A DNA stretch of 64,000 nucleotides from Halorussus vallis (GCF_024138165.1 NZ_CP100000.1:930001-994000), one strand, 5' to 3'; shown: positions 42,173 through 50,448, numbered from the stretch's first letter. The notes: generated by a model from the sequence alone, not told the origin. Translations and numbers: made by a program.

Positions 42173-42820
42173 TTACCCCGACATGTCGCCGCGCCGGTAG
42201 CGGTCCACCAGGCGGTACGCGGTGACAGACCCCGACTCGTCGAGGTCGATCTCGTACCGGCCGAGGATGTCCTGGGTGTCCGGCACCGCGCTCCGCTCGA
42301 CCACCTCGACGACGGCGAACCAGCCGTCGCTCCCCTGCTCCACCTCGATGATGCCGTCGAACGGTTCGTCGATGAGCGTCTGCGCGACCTCCTCGGCGGT
42401 TTCACGGGCGCTCAAGATGTCGAGGTCGGCCGACTCCGAAACCGCCGCGCCGCCGTCGGCCGACACGTCTCCGTCGTCTTCGCCGGCACCGTTCGCGTCT
42501 GCACTCTCGTCTCCTTCGTCGTCCGTCTCGCGCCCGTCCGTCTCGTCGTCCATCTCGTCCTCGTCCGCCTCGACTTCGGATTCGTCGTCGCCGTCACCGT
42601 CGTTCTCGTCGGCGGCATCGCTCTCGTCGCCGAAACCCGCGAGGATTTCGGACGCCGCCGCCTCGCCGATGCCGTCGGCGGCGGTCAGGGCCTCGACGTC
42701 GGCGTCCCGCAGGTCGTCGACCGACTCGAATCCGGCCTCGCGGAGCGCGTCGGCTCGTTCGGGGCCGACGCCCCCGACGTCCTGTAGGTCGTCGCGCTCG
42801 CCGGATTCACTCTTCGCCAC
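42173..42820 (-). CDS. gvpO: Gas vesicle protein GvpO with N-terminal helix-hairpin-helix domain
   Basis: The C-terminal 85 residues (SARETAEEVAQTLIDEPFDGIIEVEQGSDGWFAVVEVVERSAVPDTQDILGRYEIDLDESGSVTAYRLVDRYRRGDM) are typical GvpO, required for gas vesicle formation in haloarchaea. Unusually, residues about 10-65 form a tandem helix-hairpin-helix segment (LQDVGGVGPERADALREAGFESVDDLRDADVEALTAADGIGEAAASEILAGFG), usually a DNA-binding or interaction module. A long Asp/Glu-rich linker joins the two. Length is 215 residues against about 110-140 in known GvpO. The start is GTG 42820 with GGAGGG six bases upstream. It is the last gene of the leftward gvpA-N-O unit. Confidence 0.9.
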   Translation of the reverse strand: MAKSESGERDDLQDVGGVGPERADALREAGFESVDDLRDADVEALTAADGIGEAAASEILAGFGDESDAADENDGDGDDESEVEADEDEMDDETDGRETDDEGDESADANGAGEDDGDVSADGGAAVSESADLDILSARETAEEVAQTLIDEPFDGIIEVEQGSDGWFAVVEVVERSAVPDTQDILGRYEIDLDESGSVTAYRLVDRYRRGDMSG

Positions 42821-42861
42821 GTTCGACCCTCCGGTTCGCCGTCATGCTGTCGCGTTCGCTG

Positions 42862-43833
42862 TCATACCAGTTCATCGATTCGTTGGTGCAGATCCGACGC
42901 GTCGCCGGTGGTGACGTGCGAAGAGAGCACGTCCCGGCAGACGCCCGCGAGCGGTTCGTCGTCGGGGAACGCCGCCACGCCGTCGGCGACGGCGATGGCG
43001 GCGCGGGTGCTGACCGGGACGTCCAACTCCTCGCCGAGCACCCGGACCGCCGAGACGACGTCCTCGACGCGTTCGCGGTCCAAGTCCGAGCGAGCGGCGA
43101 CGATTTCGACCTCGGTTTCGCGACCGTACCGGTCGAGGTGGACCGTGACCAGTCGGTCGAGCAGCGCGTCCTGGGGTTCGTGGACCCCGGCGTACTCCGC
43201 GGAGTTCGAGGTCAGGATCACCCGGAAGTCGGGGTGGACCTCGACCTGACGGTCCTCGCCGCGCTTGCCGGGGAGTTCGAGGACGCCCTCTTCGAGTACC
43301 GACAGCAGGACGTTGTTCGCCGCGGGTTTCGAGCGCGCGAACTCGTTGTAGACGAGCGTCGCGCCCTCTCGGACCGCGACCGTCAGCGGGTTGTCGACCC
43401 ACCGGTCGCGGACGACCTCCTTCTTCTTCACCACGTCGTGGACGAAGGCGTCGCGCTCGGTGTACTGCTCCTTGCCGGCGTACTCGCCGACGAGGTCGGC
43501 GGTGTCGAGTTCGGCGTCGCCGTTCACCCAGACCGTCGGCGCGTCGCGGCCGCGGGCGACCGCGAGCGCGAGCGCGGTCTTGCCGACCCCGGACGGGCCG
43601 ACGACGTGGACCGGTCGGTCGGCGTCCAGCCACCGCTCGACGCGCCGGCGGTACGCCGCGACCTCGTCGGTTTCGACGAACTCGCGGTCGGTCGAGTCGG
43701 CCGACTCGACCGACCGCGACCCTTCGCGCTCGTCGTCGCCGAGCGACTTCGACGTCTTCCGGGTCCGTTTGGACTCGCGGTCCGACCGAATCTTCGGTCC
43801 CCGGACCTTCCGCTCGCGGCCGGAGTCGCTCAT
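42862..43833 (-). CDS. gvpN: Gas vesicle protein GvpN (AAA ATPase)
   Basis: The 323-residue protein is an MoxR-like AAA ATPase that helps gas vesicles grow. Walker A is GPSGVGKTALALAVA (about residue 80). LVYNEFARSKPAANNVLLSVLEEGVLELPG contains the Walker B region, and ILTSNSAEYAGVHEPQDALLDRLVTVHLD the sensor 1 and Arg finger. The N-terminal 50 residues are basic and disordered. The start codon at 43833 is directly adjacent to the gvpA stop, so gvpC, which usually lies between gvpA and gvpN in haloarchaea, is absent here. Confidence 0.96.
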   Translation of the reverse strand: MSDSGRERKVRGPKIRSDRESKRTRKTSKSLGDDEREGSRSVESADSTDREFVETDEVAAYRRRVERWLDADRPVHVVGPSGVGKTALALAVARGRDAPTVWVNGDAELDTADLVGEYAGKEQYTERDAFVHDVVKKKEVVRDRWVDNPLTVAVREGATLVYNEFARSKPAANNVLLSVLEEGVLELPGKRGEDRQVEVHPDFRVILTSNSAEYAGVHEPQDALLDRLVTVHLDRYGRETEVEIVAARSDLDRERVEDVVSAVRVLGEELDVPVSTRAAIAVADGVAAFPDDEPLAGVCRDVLSSHVTTGDASDLHQRIDELV

Positions 43834-44097
43834 CTACGCCGTCTGGGCCTCCGTTTCGACCTCCAGTTCCTCGAGGTCGTCCATGTCCCCGGAGGCGCTC
43901 GCTTGCTCTATCTTTGCTATCTCCTCGGCGTAGTGGAGGAAGGTGTCCACCGAGGCGGCGACGACCCGCGCCTCGACGGTGAGCAGTTCGATGCCGACGA
44001 CCGACACTCTCGCCCAGACGTCGACGACGACGCCCTTGTCGAGGATGCGGTCGAGAACCTCCGCGAGGCTCGACGCGTTGGGTTGTGCTCGTGACAT
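43834..44097 (-). CDS. gvpA: Gas vesicle structural protein GvpA
   Basis: The 87-residue protein forms the ribs of the gas vesicle wall. The core [57 protein letters not shown] is nearly invariant in the family. The C-terminal tail ([22 protein letters not shown]) is extended and acidic, as in other haloarchaeal GvpA. The ATG at 44097 is preceded by GAGGAG about 12 bases upstream and a TATA-like TTATTATG at 44137-44144 on the minus strand. It is the first gene of the A-N-O unit. Confidence 0.97.
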   Translation of the reverse strand: MSRAQPNASSLAEVLDRILDKGVVVDVWARVSVVGIELLTVEARVVAASVDTFLHYAEEIAKIEQASASGDMDDLEELEVETEAQTA

Positions 44098-44270
44098 TAG
44101 GTACCAACCACGCTCCTCGAAATACCATTCGAGCACATAATAATGGTTCGGCCGTTCGAACGATAAAGGGCCTGATATTGGGGAAATTGCACATCTCGCG
44201 CGGTTGCAGTTATCCGGCACCCACTGGCCCCAGTTTATATGGCCGCTCGCAACGAATTCGGAGCAAACCG
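44098..44270. promoter_or_regulatory. Divergent gvpA/gvpF promoter region
   Basis: On the minus strand TTATTATG (44137-44144) is the likely gvpA TATA box; just upstream lie the 10-bp palindrome CGTTCGAACG (44153-44162) and GAACCA (44145-44150), partly like the paired half sites of GvpE activator elements. On the plus strand TTTATAT (44233-44239) is the likely gvpF TATA box, leaving a leader of only about 10 nt. Confidence 0.6.
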
Positions 44271-44921
44271 GTGGAGAGTGTGTCAGGAAATAAACTTTAC
44301 GTTTATGGAGTGTTCGAGGACGACGGCGACGAGGAGTTCGAACTCTCGGTCGACGGCGTCGGCGGTGCCGACCGCGTACGGGCCGTCTCGTTCCGCAACC
44401 TCTCGGCGCTGGTGTCGGACATCGACACCACCGACCCGGAGGAGTCCGACGAGAACGCGCAGGCCCACGACGACGTGTTGCGCGCGGCGCTCGAACACGA
44501 CCGCGAACCCACGGTCGTCCCGATGCAGTTCGGGATGGCCTTCGAGAGCGCACGCACGCTGAAGAACGTCCTCCGCGGGACCCGCCACTCGTTCACCAAG
44601 GCGCTCCGGGACGTCGAGGGGACCGTCGAACTCGGCGTGAAGGTCGTCAGCGAGGAGGACGCCGACCCCGACCCCGAGGCGGTCCGGGCGGCCGCCGACG
44701 ACCACCTCGGCGCCGTCGCGGTCAACGACGCCGAGAACGACCGCTTCAGCGACCGCCTGCTGGTCAACCACGCCTACCTCGTGGAACGCGACCGGCGCGA
44801 CGACTTCGACGAGGCGGTCGACGCCCTCCAGTCGGACCTCGAGGACGAAGCGATGGTCCAGTACACCGGCCCGTGGGCGCCGTACAACTTCGTGGACATC
44901 CACGTGGGGGCGAACCGCTGA
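44271..44921 (+). CDS. gvpF: Gas vesicle protein GvpF
   Basis: GvpF is a minor wall and assembly protein that binds other Gvp proteins. The sequence ([95 protein letters not shown]) and the ending [19 protein letters not shown] are typical. I start at GTG 44271, with GGAG seven bases upstream; GTG 44280 is equally consistent with homologues ([10 protein letters not shown]). The TGA overlaps gvpG's ATG. It is the first gene of the rightward unit. Confidence 0.95.
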   Translation: MESVSGNKLYVYGVFEDDGDEEFELSVDGVGGADRVRAVSFRNLSALVSDIDTTDPEESDENAQAHDDVLRAALEHDREPTVVPMQFGMAFESARTLKNVLRGTRHSFTKALRDVEGTVELGVKVVSEEDADPDPEAVRAAADDHLGAVAVNDAENDRFSDRLLVNHAYLVERDRRDDFDEAVDALQSDLEDEAMVQYTGPWAPYNFVDIHVGANR

Positions 44922-45175
44922 TGTTCGTGGTCGACGACCTGCTCGTCCGACCGTTCGTCGGCCTGCTCGACGTGTTGCACACGATGGCGCTCGACGAGAT
45001 GTACGACGTCGAGTCGATCCGCGACGACGTCAAGGAGAACCGCCTGCTGTACGAACTCGGCGAGATACCCCGCGAGGAGTACGAGCGCCGAGACGAGGAA
45101 CTTCGCGAGGAACTCGAGTTCGCCGAGCGCGTCCGTACGGAACTGGCCAGCGGGAAGATAGAGGTGAAACGCTGA
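44921..45175 (+). CDS. gvpG: Gas vesicle protein GvpG
   Basis: The 84-residue protein ([72 protein letters not shown]) is the GvpG assembly factor, mostly coiled-coil helix after a hydrophobic N-terminus. Its ATG overlaps the gvpF stop and its stop overlaps the gvpH start, so the F-G-H genes are translationally coupled. Confidence 0.95.
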   Translation: MFVVDDLLVRPFVGLLDVLHTMALDEMYDVESIRDDVKENRLLYELGEIPREEYERRDEELREELEFAERVRTELASGKIEVKR

Positions 45176-45813
45176 TGGGCGAGCGACCCGACGACGGCGA
45201 CGACTCGGACGACCGACCCGAGGACCGCCGAGGCGACGGCGAGACGCCCGACCGCGACGAGGAGGCGACCGACAGGCGGCGACCGGCCGACGAGCACGGC
45301 CGAAACTCGGCGAAGCCGAGTTTCGGCCTGCGAGACGGGTTCGGCCTCCTGACCGACCTCCTGCGGGGACTCGACGCGAGCGACCGACGCCGCGAGTCCG
45401 GGCGGTTCGGCGGCGACCGGGCGAACGTCGACTACGACGTGAGCGTCGGCCTCGGCACCGGACCTGACAAGCGCGACGGCGACCGCGACCGCCGCGCGCG
45501 GCGGTCGCGGTCGCCCGCCGAGCGTCGCGTCGGCGAACGCTCGCGCACGTCCCGTCCCCGGAGCGGCGACTTCGGCGACTACCTGGTGACGAGTCGTCTC
45601 GAGGAAGACGGCCTGGTCGTGACCGCCGACCTGCCCGACGTGTCGGCCGAGGAACTGACCGTCGGGTTCGCCCGGGACCGCGAGGAACTCGTGGTGGGCG
45701 TCGGCGACGGCGTCGTCGAGCGCGTCGCGCTCCCGTGGCCCGCGAGCGCGACCAAGACGACGTTCAGGAACGGCGTGCTGGAGATACGGCTCCGGGAGGA
45801 CGCCGACGCATGA
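45175..45813 (+). CDS. gvpH: Gas vesicle protein GvpH (Hsp20-like) with palindromic linker insertions
   Basis: The C-terminal 85 residues (DFGDYLVTSRLEEDGLVVTADLPDVSAEELTVGFARDREELVVGVGDGVVERVALPWPASATKTTFRNGVLEIRLREDAD) have the alpha-crystallin-type sheet of GvpH, proposed to keep GvpA soluble. The first 120 residues are a very charged Asp/Arg-rich linker. Two DNA palindromes lie in it in frame: 45298-45328 (encoding GRNSAKPSFGL) and 45478-45515 (encoding an Arg-rich DGDRDRRARRSRSP block). At 212 residues it is longer than the roughly 180 of Halobacterium GvpH; these insertions explain most of the extra length. Confidence 0.93.
   Translation: MGERPDDGDDSDDRPEDRRGDGETPDRDEEATDRRRPADEHGRNSAKPSFGLRDGFGLLTDLLRGLDASDRRRESGRFGGDRANVDYDVSVGLGTGPDKRDGDRDRRARRSRSPAERRVGERSRTSRPRSGDFGDYLVTSRLEEDGLVVTADLPDVSAEELTVGFARDREELVVGVGDGVVERVALPWPASATKTTFRNGVLEIRLREDADA
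45298..45328. repeat. Stem-loop with 14-bp arms inside gvpH
   Basis: The arms GGCCGAAACTCGGC and its exact complement surround a GAA loop. The unit is read in frame within the gvpH linker. Confidence 0.85.
45478..45515. repeat. Perfect 38-bp palindrome inside gvpH
   Basis: The left arm GGCGACCGCGACCGCCGCG is followed directly by its exact reverse complement, with no spacer. It is read in frame and yields an Asp/Arg-rich segment in the disordered linker of GvpH. Confidence 0.92.
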
Positions 45814-46688
45814 CCGAGGAGACGGACGGCCTCTCCGGACGGTTGGACGACCTCGCCTCGCGCGCCGAGGACGCGCTCGACGGGTTGGGCGAGTACGTCG
45901 AGGAACCCGACGCCGACCTGGCCGACGTCCGCGAGCGCGTGGGCGACGAGGACCGGTCGGTCGCGGAGGCCGGCGAACACCTCCGGGACCTCTGGGACGT
46001 CGCCGACGAAGTCGAGGACCTGCTCCAGACGGTCGACCTGTCGGACCTCCCCGAAGCGATAGACGTCTCGGAGCTCCCCTCCGCCGTCGAGGCCGGCGAG
46101 GTGCCGGACGCCGTCGCGAACGGCGACCCCGGCGACGCGGTCCGGTTCCGGAAGCTCCTGAAGGTCGTCAATCTCACCGAACTCTGGGACGCCACCGACG
46201 TGCGGGCGTTCTGGAAGCAGAAGCGCGAACTCGAAGCAGAGCTGTCGGAGTCGTTCGACGGCGAGGATACTGGTGAGAGCGGAAACACCGAGGTCGCCGG
46301 AGACGATGACGACGGGTGGCTCGACGCCGACCGCGACTGGTCGATTCCCGAAACGGACGGCCCCGGCGACTTCGACCCCGAGTCGATGGAGAACGCCGTC
46401 CAGTCGAAGATGATGGACGGCGTCGAGGAGTTCCGCGAGAGCCTGCTGGCGGCCCACGAGAAGCTGAAGGCGCTCCGCGAGGAGAACCGCGACCGGATGG
46501 CCGCACAGGACCGCTCGACCCACTCGCGCAACCCTACCGCACACTCGACGGTGCCCGGCGGCGACCGGCCGGCGGTCGGCAGTACGGCGCGGCACTCGAC
46601 GGTTCCCCGGGAAACCCGCTACTCGACCGCCCCGAACAAAAAGCGGGTGTACGGCGACCGCTTCGACAACGAAACCGACGATAGCTGA
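45810..46688 (+). CDS. gvpI: GvpI-like protein with a long N-terminal extension
   Basis: Position (between gvpH and gvpJ) and the C-terminal part identify GvpI. EKLKALREENRDRMAAQDRSTHSRN and ARHSTVPRETRYSTAPNKKRVYGDRF form the basic region typical of the family. Residues 1-230 are an acidic extension with leucine repeats (DLSDLPEAIDVSELPSAVEAGEVPDAVANGDPGDAVRFRKLLKVVNLTELWDATDVRAFWKQKRELEAE) that I do not recognise. Total length is 292 residues against about 144 in Halobacterium. The ATG at 45810 overlaps the gvpH stop. The extension may be a fused haloarchaeal domain; its role is unknown. Confidence 0.8.
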   Translation: MTEETDGLSGRLDDLASRAEDALDGLGEYVEEPDADLADVRERVGDEDRSVAEAGEHLRDLWDVADEVEDLLQTVDLSDLPEAIDVSELPSAVEAGEVPDAVANGDPGDAVRFRKLLKVVNLTELWDATDVRAFWKQKRELEAELSESFDGEDTGESGNTEVAGDDDDGWLDADRDWSIPETDGPGDFDPESMENAVQSKMMDGVEEFRESLLAAHEKLKALREENRDRMAAQDRSTHSRNPTAHSTVPGGDRPAVGSTARHSTVPRETRYSTAPNKKRVYGDRFDNETDDS

Positions 46689-46693
46689 CAGCC

Positions 46694-47026
46694 ATGGACG
46701 AAACCAGACCCACCAGACGACAGAGCGACCTCGCGGACGTGGTAGAGCTCCTGCTCGACAAGGGCGTGGTCATCAACGCCGACATCGCCGTGACGGTCGG
46801 CGAAACCGAGCTCCTGGGGGTGAAACTCCGGGCCGCCGTCGCGTCGTTCGAGACGGCCGCCCAGTACGGCATGGAGTTCCCCGACGGGACCGACGTCGAC
46901 CGCGTCGAGCACGCCGCGGGGGTCGAACCGCTCGAGGACGGCCCGGGCGAGCAGGTCGAACTCGACGAACTCGAAGTCGAGAGTCCGGCAGCCGACGACC
47001 CGGAGGACGAACGTGACGACGATTGA
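46694..47026 (+). CDS. gvpJ: Gas vesicle protein GvpJ
   Basis: The 110-residue protein is a GvpA paralogue: [53 protein letters not shown], with an acidic C-terminal tail. GvpJ is thought to contribute to the conical ends and to nucleation. The ATG at 46694 follows gvpI by five bases and its stop overlaps gvpK. Confidence 0.96.
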   Translation: MDETRPTRRQSDLADVVELLLDKGVVINADIAVTVGETELLGVKLRAAVASFETAAQYGMEFPDGTDVDRVEHAAGVEPLEDGPGEQVELDELEVESPAADDPEDERDDD

Positions 47027-47372
47027 CCTGGACGACGACGGCGAGGGCGTCCGCTCGGGGCTGACCGCGCTGGTCGTGACCGTCGTCGACCTGCTGGTCG
47101 ACGCGCTCGAACGCGAGGCAATCCGGCGGATGGAGGGCGAGAACCTGACCGACGAGGAGGTCGAGCGACTCGGTCGCCAACTCGCGCAGTTGGAGGACGA
47201 ACTCGAGGACCTGAAGGAGCGGGAGGGCATCGACGCGGAGGTCGAGGACCTCCGGGGACAACTCGACGGCTTCGTCAGGGACGCCATCCAGGAGATAGAC
47301 GCGGAGCCCCGGTCCGGCGGGCGAGCGCCCGAGACGAGTACCGCGACCCAAACGGAGGCCGGGCGACGATGA
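47013..47372 (+). CDS. gvpK: Gas vesicle protein GvpK
   Basis: The 119-residue protein ([74 protein letters not shown]) matches GvpK, with its hydrophobic first helix and coiled-coil second half. The start is GTG 47013, inside the end of gvpJ (14-bp overlap). Its stop overlaps the gvpL start, so the products are probably made together. It is needed for vesicle formation in haloarchaea. Confidence 0.95.
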   Translation: MTTIDLDDDGEGVRSGLTALVVTVVDLLVDALEREAIRRMEGENLTDEEVERLGRQLAQLEDELEDLKEREGIDAEVEDLRGQLDGFVRDAIQEIDAEPRSGGRAPETSTATQTEAGRR

Positions 47373-48175
47373 GCGTCGAGGACGCCGACGGCGACCGACC
47401 CGCGGATTTCGAAACCGGGCGCTACCTCTACTGCGTCGTCGCCGTCGGGGACGGCGACGACGCAGACGGTGAGTCCGCCGCGTCGGGCGACGCCCTCGCC
47501 TTCGACGCCGACGGCGTCGAAGGCGAGTCTGTCTACGCGATTCGGGCGGACGGGCTGGCCGCGCTCGTTCACGAAACCGACTCGCTGTACGACGCCGACG
47601 ACATAACCCGCGTGCGCGAGTGGCTGCTGGACCACCAGTCGGTCGTCGACGAGGCGGGCGAGGCGTTCGGCACGCCGCTTCCCTTCCGCTTCGACACGGT
47701 CGTCACGGGCGACGACGAGGCGGTCCGCGAGTGGCTCCGAGACGCGAGCGACGACCTGCACGCCCACCTCGCCGACCTCGCGGGCCACTGGGAGTACCGC
47801 GTCGAGGTCGCCCGGACCGACGACCCCGAGTTCGAGGACGACCGTCTCGACGAACTGGCGGCCGAGATCGAGGCGGCCGACGAGGGCCGAGCCTTCCTGC
47901 TCGAAAAGCAGCGCGACCGCCGCCGGACCGAACTCCGGCGGGCGGCCGACGACGACGTCGCGGCCGACGCCCGCGAGCGCCTCCGACCGCTGGCCTGGGA
48001 GTTCGAGGAGAACGACGCCGCCGACGAGCACGTCGCGGCGTCGTTCTCGCTGCTAGCCCACGAGGACGACGAGGGAGCCATCGGCGAGCAACTGGACGCG
48101 GTGGCGGCCCGCGACGGCATCGAGGTCCGGTTCACCGGGCCGTGGCCGCCCTACTCGTTCGCGCCCGAGCTATGA
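47369..48175 (+). CDS. gvpL: Gas vesicle protein GvpL
   Basis: The 268-residue protein belongs to the GvpF/L family ([69 protein letters not shown]) and ends [14 protein letters not shown]. GvpL contacts most other accessory Gvp proteins during assembly. A variable acidic insertion ([27 protein letters not shown]) follows the first strand. The ATG at 47369 overlaps the gvpK stop (ATGA). Confidence 0.95.
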   Translation: MSVEDADGDRPADFETGRYLYCVVAVGDGDDADGESAASGDALAFDADGVEGESVYAIRADGLAALVHETDSLYDADDITRVREWLLDHQSVVDEAGEAFGTPLPFRFDTVVTGDDEAVREWLRDASDDLHAHLADLAGHWEYRVEVARTDDPEFEDDRLDELAAEIEAADEGRAFLLEKQRDRRRTELRRAADDDVAADARERLRPLAWEFEENDAADEHVAASFSLLAHEDDEGAIGEQLDAVAARDGIEVRFTGPWPPYSFAPEL

Positions 48176-48191
48176 CCGGAGGAGACGCACG

Positions 48192-48530
48192 ATGAAACCC
48201 ACGAAGGACGACCACGCCGTCGTGGACCTCCTCGACGTGCTGCTCGAAGAGGGCGCGGTGTTGCAGGCGGACGTGCTGATAACCGTCGCCGACGTGCCGC
48301 TCGTCGGAGTGAACCTCCGGGCGGCGATAGCCGGGATGGCGACGATGCGCGAGTACGGCTTCTTCGAGGACTGGGACGGGACCGTGCGTGCGCGAGGCGG
48401 CGACGGGAAGACCGTCGAGTCGGGCGAGCGCCCCGAAACGAGCGAGAAGGTCGACCGGGCCGGCCTGGACCGCTCGGGCGAGCGCGCGAGTCGGGAGCGT
48501 CGCCGCGGACCGACGACCGACGAGCAGTAG
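48192..48530 (+). CDS. gvpM: Gas vesicle protein GvpM
   Basis: The 112-residue protein is another GvpA paralogue: DHAVVDLLDVLLEEGAVLQADVLITVADVPLVGVNLRAAIAGMATMREYGFFEDWDG, followed by a charged Arg/Glu-rich tail. GvpM helps initiate vesicles together with GvpJ. The ATG at 48192 has GGAGGAG six bases upstream, the clearest ribosome site in the cluster. It is the last gene of the rightward unit and is followed by a bidirectional hairpin. Confidence 0.95.
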   Translation: MKPTKDDHAVVDLLDVLLEEGAVLQADVLITVADVPLVGVNLRAAIAGMATMREYGFFEDWDGTVRARGGDGKTVESGERPETSEKVDRAGLDRSGERASRERRRGPTTDEQ

Positions 48531-48543
48531 CGCCGAGGGGTTT

Positions 48544-48565
48544 CGCCGACCGGCACCGGTCGGCG
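48544..48565. terminator. Bidirectional terminator hairpin after gvpM
   Basis: The 10-bp arms CGCCGACCGG and its complement surround CA between the convergent gvpM and membrane-protein genes. A TTT run precedes it on the plus strand, which would serve the minus-strand gene. Confidence 0.6.
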
Positions 48566-48579
48566 CGACCGGCCCGCGG

Positions 48580-49623
48580 TTACCGCTCGAACTGCTCCTC
48601 CGGCGGAACGAACGACCCGACCGAGACGGTGTATCGCGACACGGTGGCGACCCGGAGGATGTACGACACCAGCAGCGCCAGCGGGACGACGATGATCCCG
48701 AGCGCGAGGCTGACCGCGGGACGCAACACCGCGGGACTCACCACCGCGCCGGAACTCGACTTGTAGAACAGCGTCGCGACGAACGTGGTCGCCAGCGCCG
48801 CCACCCCCGAGTACGCGATGAGTCGCGAGAGGCGGGCGAGGTCCTGCTGGATGGCGACGGTCTTGAGGAACTGCCGGAAGATGGAGACACCCTTGAGCAG
48901 TTCGAGCGCGGCCTCCAGTTCGACCGCCCCGCCCTCGTCGGAGAGCCGATCGGCGTACTCCTCCTGCAACCGGGGAATCTTCGTCAGCCCGTACGCGTAC
49001 TCCGGCCCGAGGATGGACGCCATCACGTCCATCGTGTTCGACTCGCCCTCTCGCGCGCCGCTCTCGATGGCGTCGGCCACCGAGTCGGCGTAGGCGATCA
49101 ACTCCTCGGGGAGGTCGGCGAGTTCGTCGGGTGCGTCGGCGTCCAACCGGTTGGCGAGGCGCTCGCCGTGGTCCCGGAGCGCCTCCACCACCGCGAGCAG
49201 GAACGCCTTCGGGTCGTTCTGGGAGAGCGGCCGGTCGGCCGCGGTCGAGAGCCGCCCCCGGAAATCCTCGGTGCCGGCGAGTCGGTCGGATAGCTGGTCC
49301 GGCGAGCCGAACACGCGCGACAGCAGGAGCTGGTTGATCGACAGCGAGACGGTGACGAGCGTGAGCAGTCCGGAGATGACGCCGCTGGATAGTAGCGTCC
49401 GGACGTTGCTGCTCGGCCCGAGGGTGACGACGCCGGCGAGCGCGAGGCCGTAGATCAGGACCGCGACGCCGGCCGCGATGACGCCCGCGACGACGAAGCG
49501 GTTGCCTTCCAGCAACACCCAGTCGGCGATGCGCCCGCGAACGCCGGCCTCGTCGGGCTTCATCGACCGGGAGTCGTCGCGCCGGTCCGACCCGCTTGGC
49601 TTCGACTGAGACCCCGCTTCCAT
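48580..49623 (-). CDS. Haloarchaeal multi-pass membrane protein
   Basis: The 347-residue protein has two membrane helices near the N-terminus (NRFVVAGVIAAGVAVLIYGLALAGVV, LLSSGVISGLLTLVTVSLSINQLLL), a long cytoplasmic helical domain (about 105-265) and two more helices near the C-terminus. A 35-residue polar tail (MEAGSQSKPSGSDRRDDSRSMKPDEAG) comes first. I recognise it as a conserved haloarchaeal family but know no function. It converges on gvpM. Confidence 0.8.
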   Translation of the reverse strand: MEAGSQSKPSGSDRRDDSRSMKPDEAGVRGRIADWVLLEGNRFVVAGVIAAGVAVLIYGLALAGVVTLGPSSNVRTLLSSGVISGLLTLVTVSLSINQLLLSRVFGSPDQLSDRLAGTEDFRGRLSTAADRPLSQNDPKAFLLAVVEALRDHGERLANRLDADAPDELADLPEELIAYADSVADAIESGAREGESNTMDVMASILGPEYAYGLTKIPRLQEEYADRLSDEGGAVELEAALELLKGVSIFRQFLKTVAIQQDLARLSRLIAYSGVAALATTFVATLFYKSSSGAVVSPAVLRPAVSLALGIIVVPLALLVSYILRVATVSRYTVSVGSFVPPEEQFER

Positions 49624-49722
49624 ACGGTGGCCTACACTGACGATTCGAAAAGGCGTTCTGGGCGAATCGACCGTCGGCCCGTTCGCCGGGAGTGTCGAAA
49701 TACTGTGAGTTCGGCGCGGGAC

Positions 49723-50448
49723 TCAGCGCGTCTGGAGGTCGTCTTCGTCCTTGATGATCTGCGTCTCGGCCTCGCCGCTGGTGTGTTCGTTCACGAGGTC
49801 GTAGAACTCGTTCTGCATCCCGGCGGGGAAGGTGAGCACGCCGACCCACGACCCGTCGTTCTGCCACTCCTCGCGTTCGAGGTCGCCGAACTGCCGGATG
49901 CGCGCCTGGGCGCTCCCGGCGTAGTCGGCGGGTACCTGGACCGCGATGGTCACCTCGTCGAACCGGATGGGGATGACCGGCCGCAGCGCTTCGAGCGCCT
50001 CGTCGACCTGTTGCTCGACCGGTTCCATCGGGTCGACGCGGAAGTCGGTCTCCTCCAGGGCCGACTCGATGCGGTCGGGCGGGTGGGGCGCGTTGTCCAT
50101 CTGGGGGTTGACCGCGTTGCGCGTGATGCGGTTGACCAACTGCTTGTGCTTCTGTTCCTGCATCTCGCGGCGCTGTTCGGCCGTGATCTGGATCTCACCG
50201 CGTTCGATGACCTCCGGGATGATCTCCAGCGGATCGGTGGTTCCGAACACCTCCTCCAAGTCCGTCTCGGCCGGTCGGTCGCCCCGACTCGCGTTCTCGA
50301 ACACGTCCTCGGCCGCGATGACGTCGGTCAGGTCGCCCTCGAACTCCCCGCGCTTGATGGCGAGCGCCGCGTCCGGGTCGACCAGCACTTCGAATCGCTC
50401 GCCGTGGGACTCCAGACGAGCGGTCACCGCCTCTTCGAGTGGTATCAT
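49723..50448 (-). CDS. sdo1: Ribosome assembly factor SBDS
   Basis: The 241-residue protein is the archaeal Shwachman-Bodian-Diamond homologue that matures the large ribosomal subunit by helping release aIF6. The N-terminal FYSH domain (IPLEEAVTARLESHGERFEVLVDPDAALAIKRGE... DLTDVIAAEDVFENASRG) carries the tRNA- and rRNA-facing surface. The central helical domain (ITAEQRREMQEQKHKQLVNRITRNAVNPQ) and C-terminal ferredoxin-like domain (IPIRFDEVTIAVQVPADYAGSAQARIRQFG) follow. The ATG at 50448 (MIPLEEAVT) is the family start; upstream codons come from the repeat-rich intergenic region. Confidence 0.95.
   Translation of the reverse strand: MIPLEEAVTARLESHGERFEVLVDPDAALAIKRGEFEGDLTDVIAAEDVFENASRGDRPAETDLEEVFGTTDPLEIIPEVIERGEIQITAEQRREMQEQKHKQLVNRITRNAVNPQMDNAPHPPDRIESALEETDFRVDPMEPVEQQVDEALEALRPVIPIRFDEVTIAVQVPADYAGSAQARIRQFGDLEREEWQNDGSWVGVLTFPAGMQNEFYDLVNEHTSGEAETQIIKDEDDLQTR

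Noticed and set aside
42821-42861. Possible remnant of a small gene between gvpN and gvpO
   Set aside because: Only 7- and 12-codon frames with partial sequence repetition exist; gvpC would lie between gvpA and gvpN, not here.
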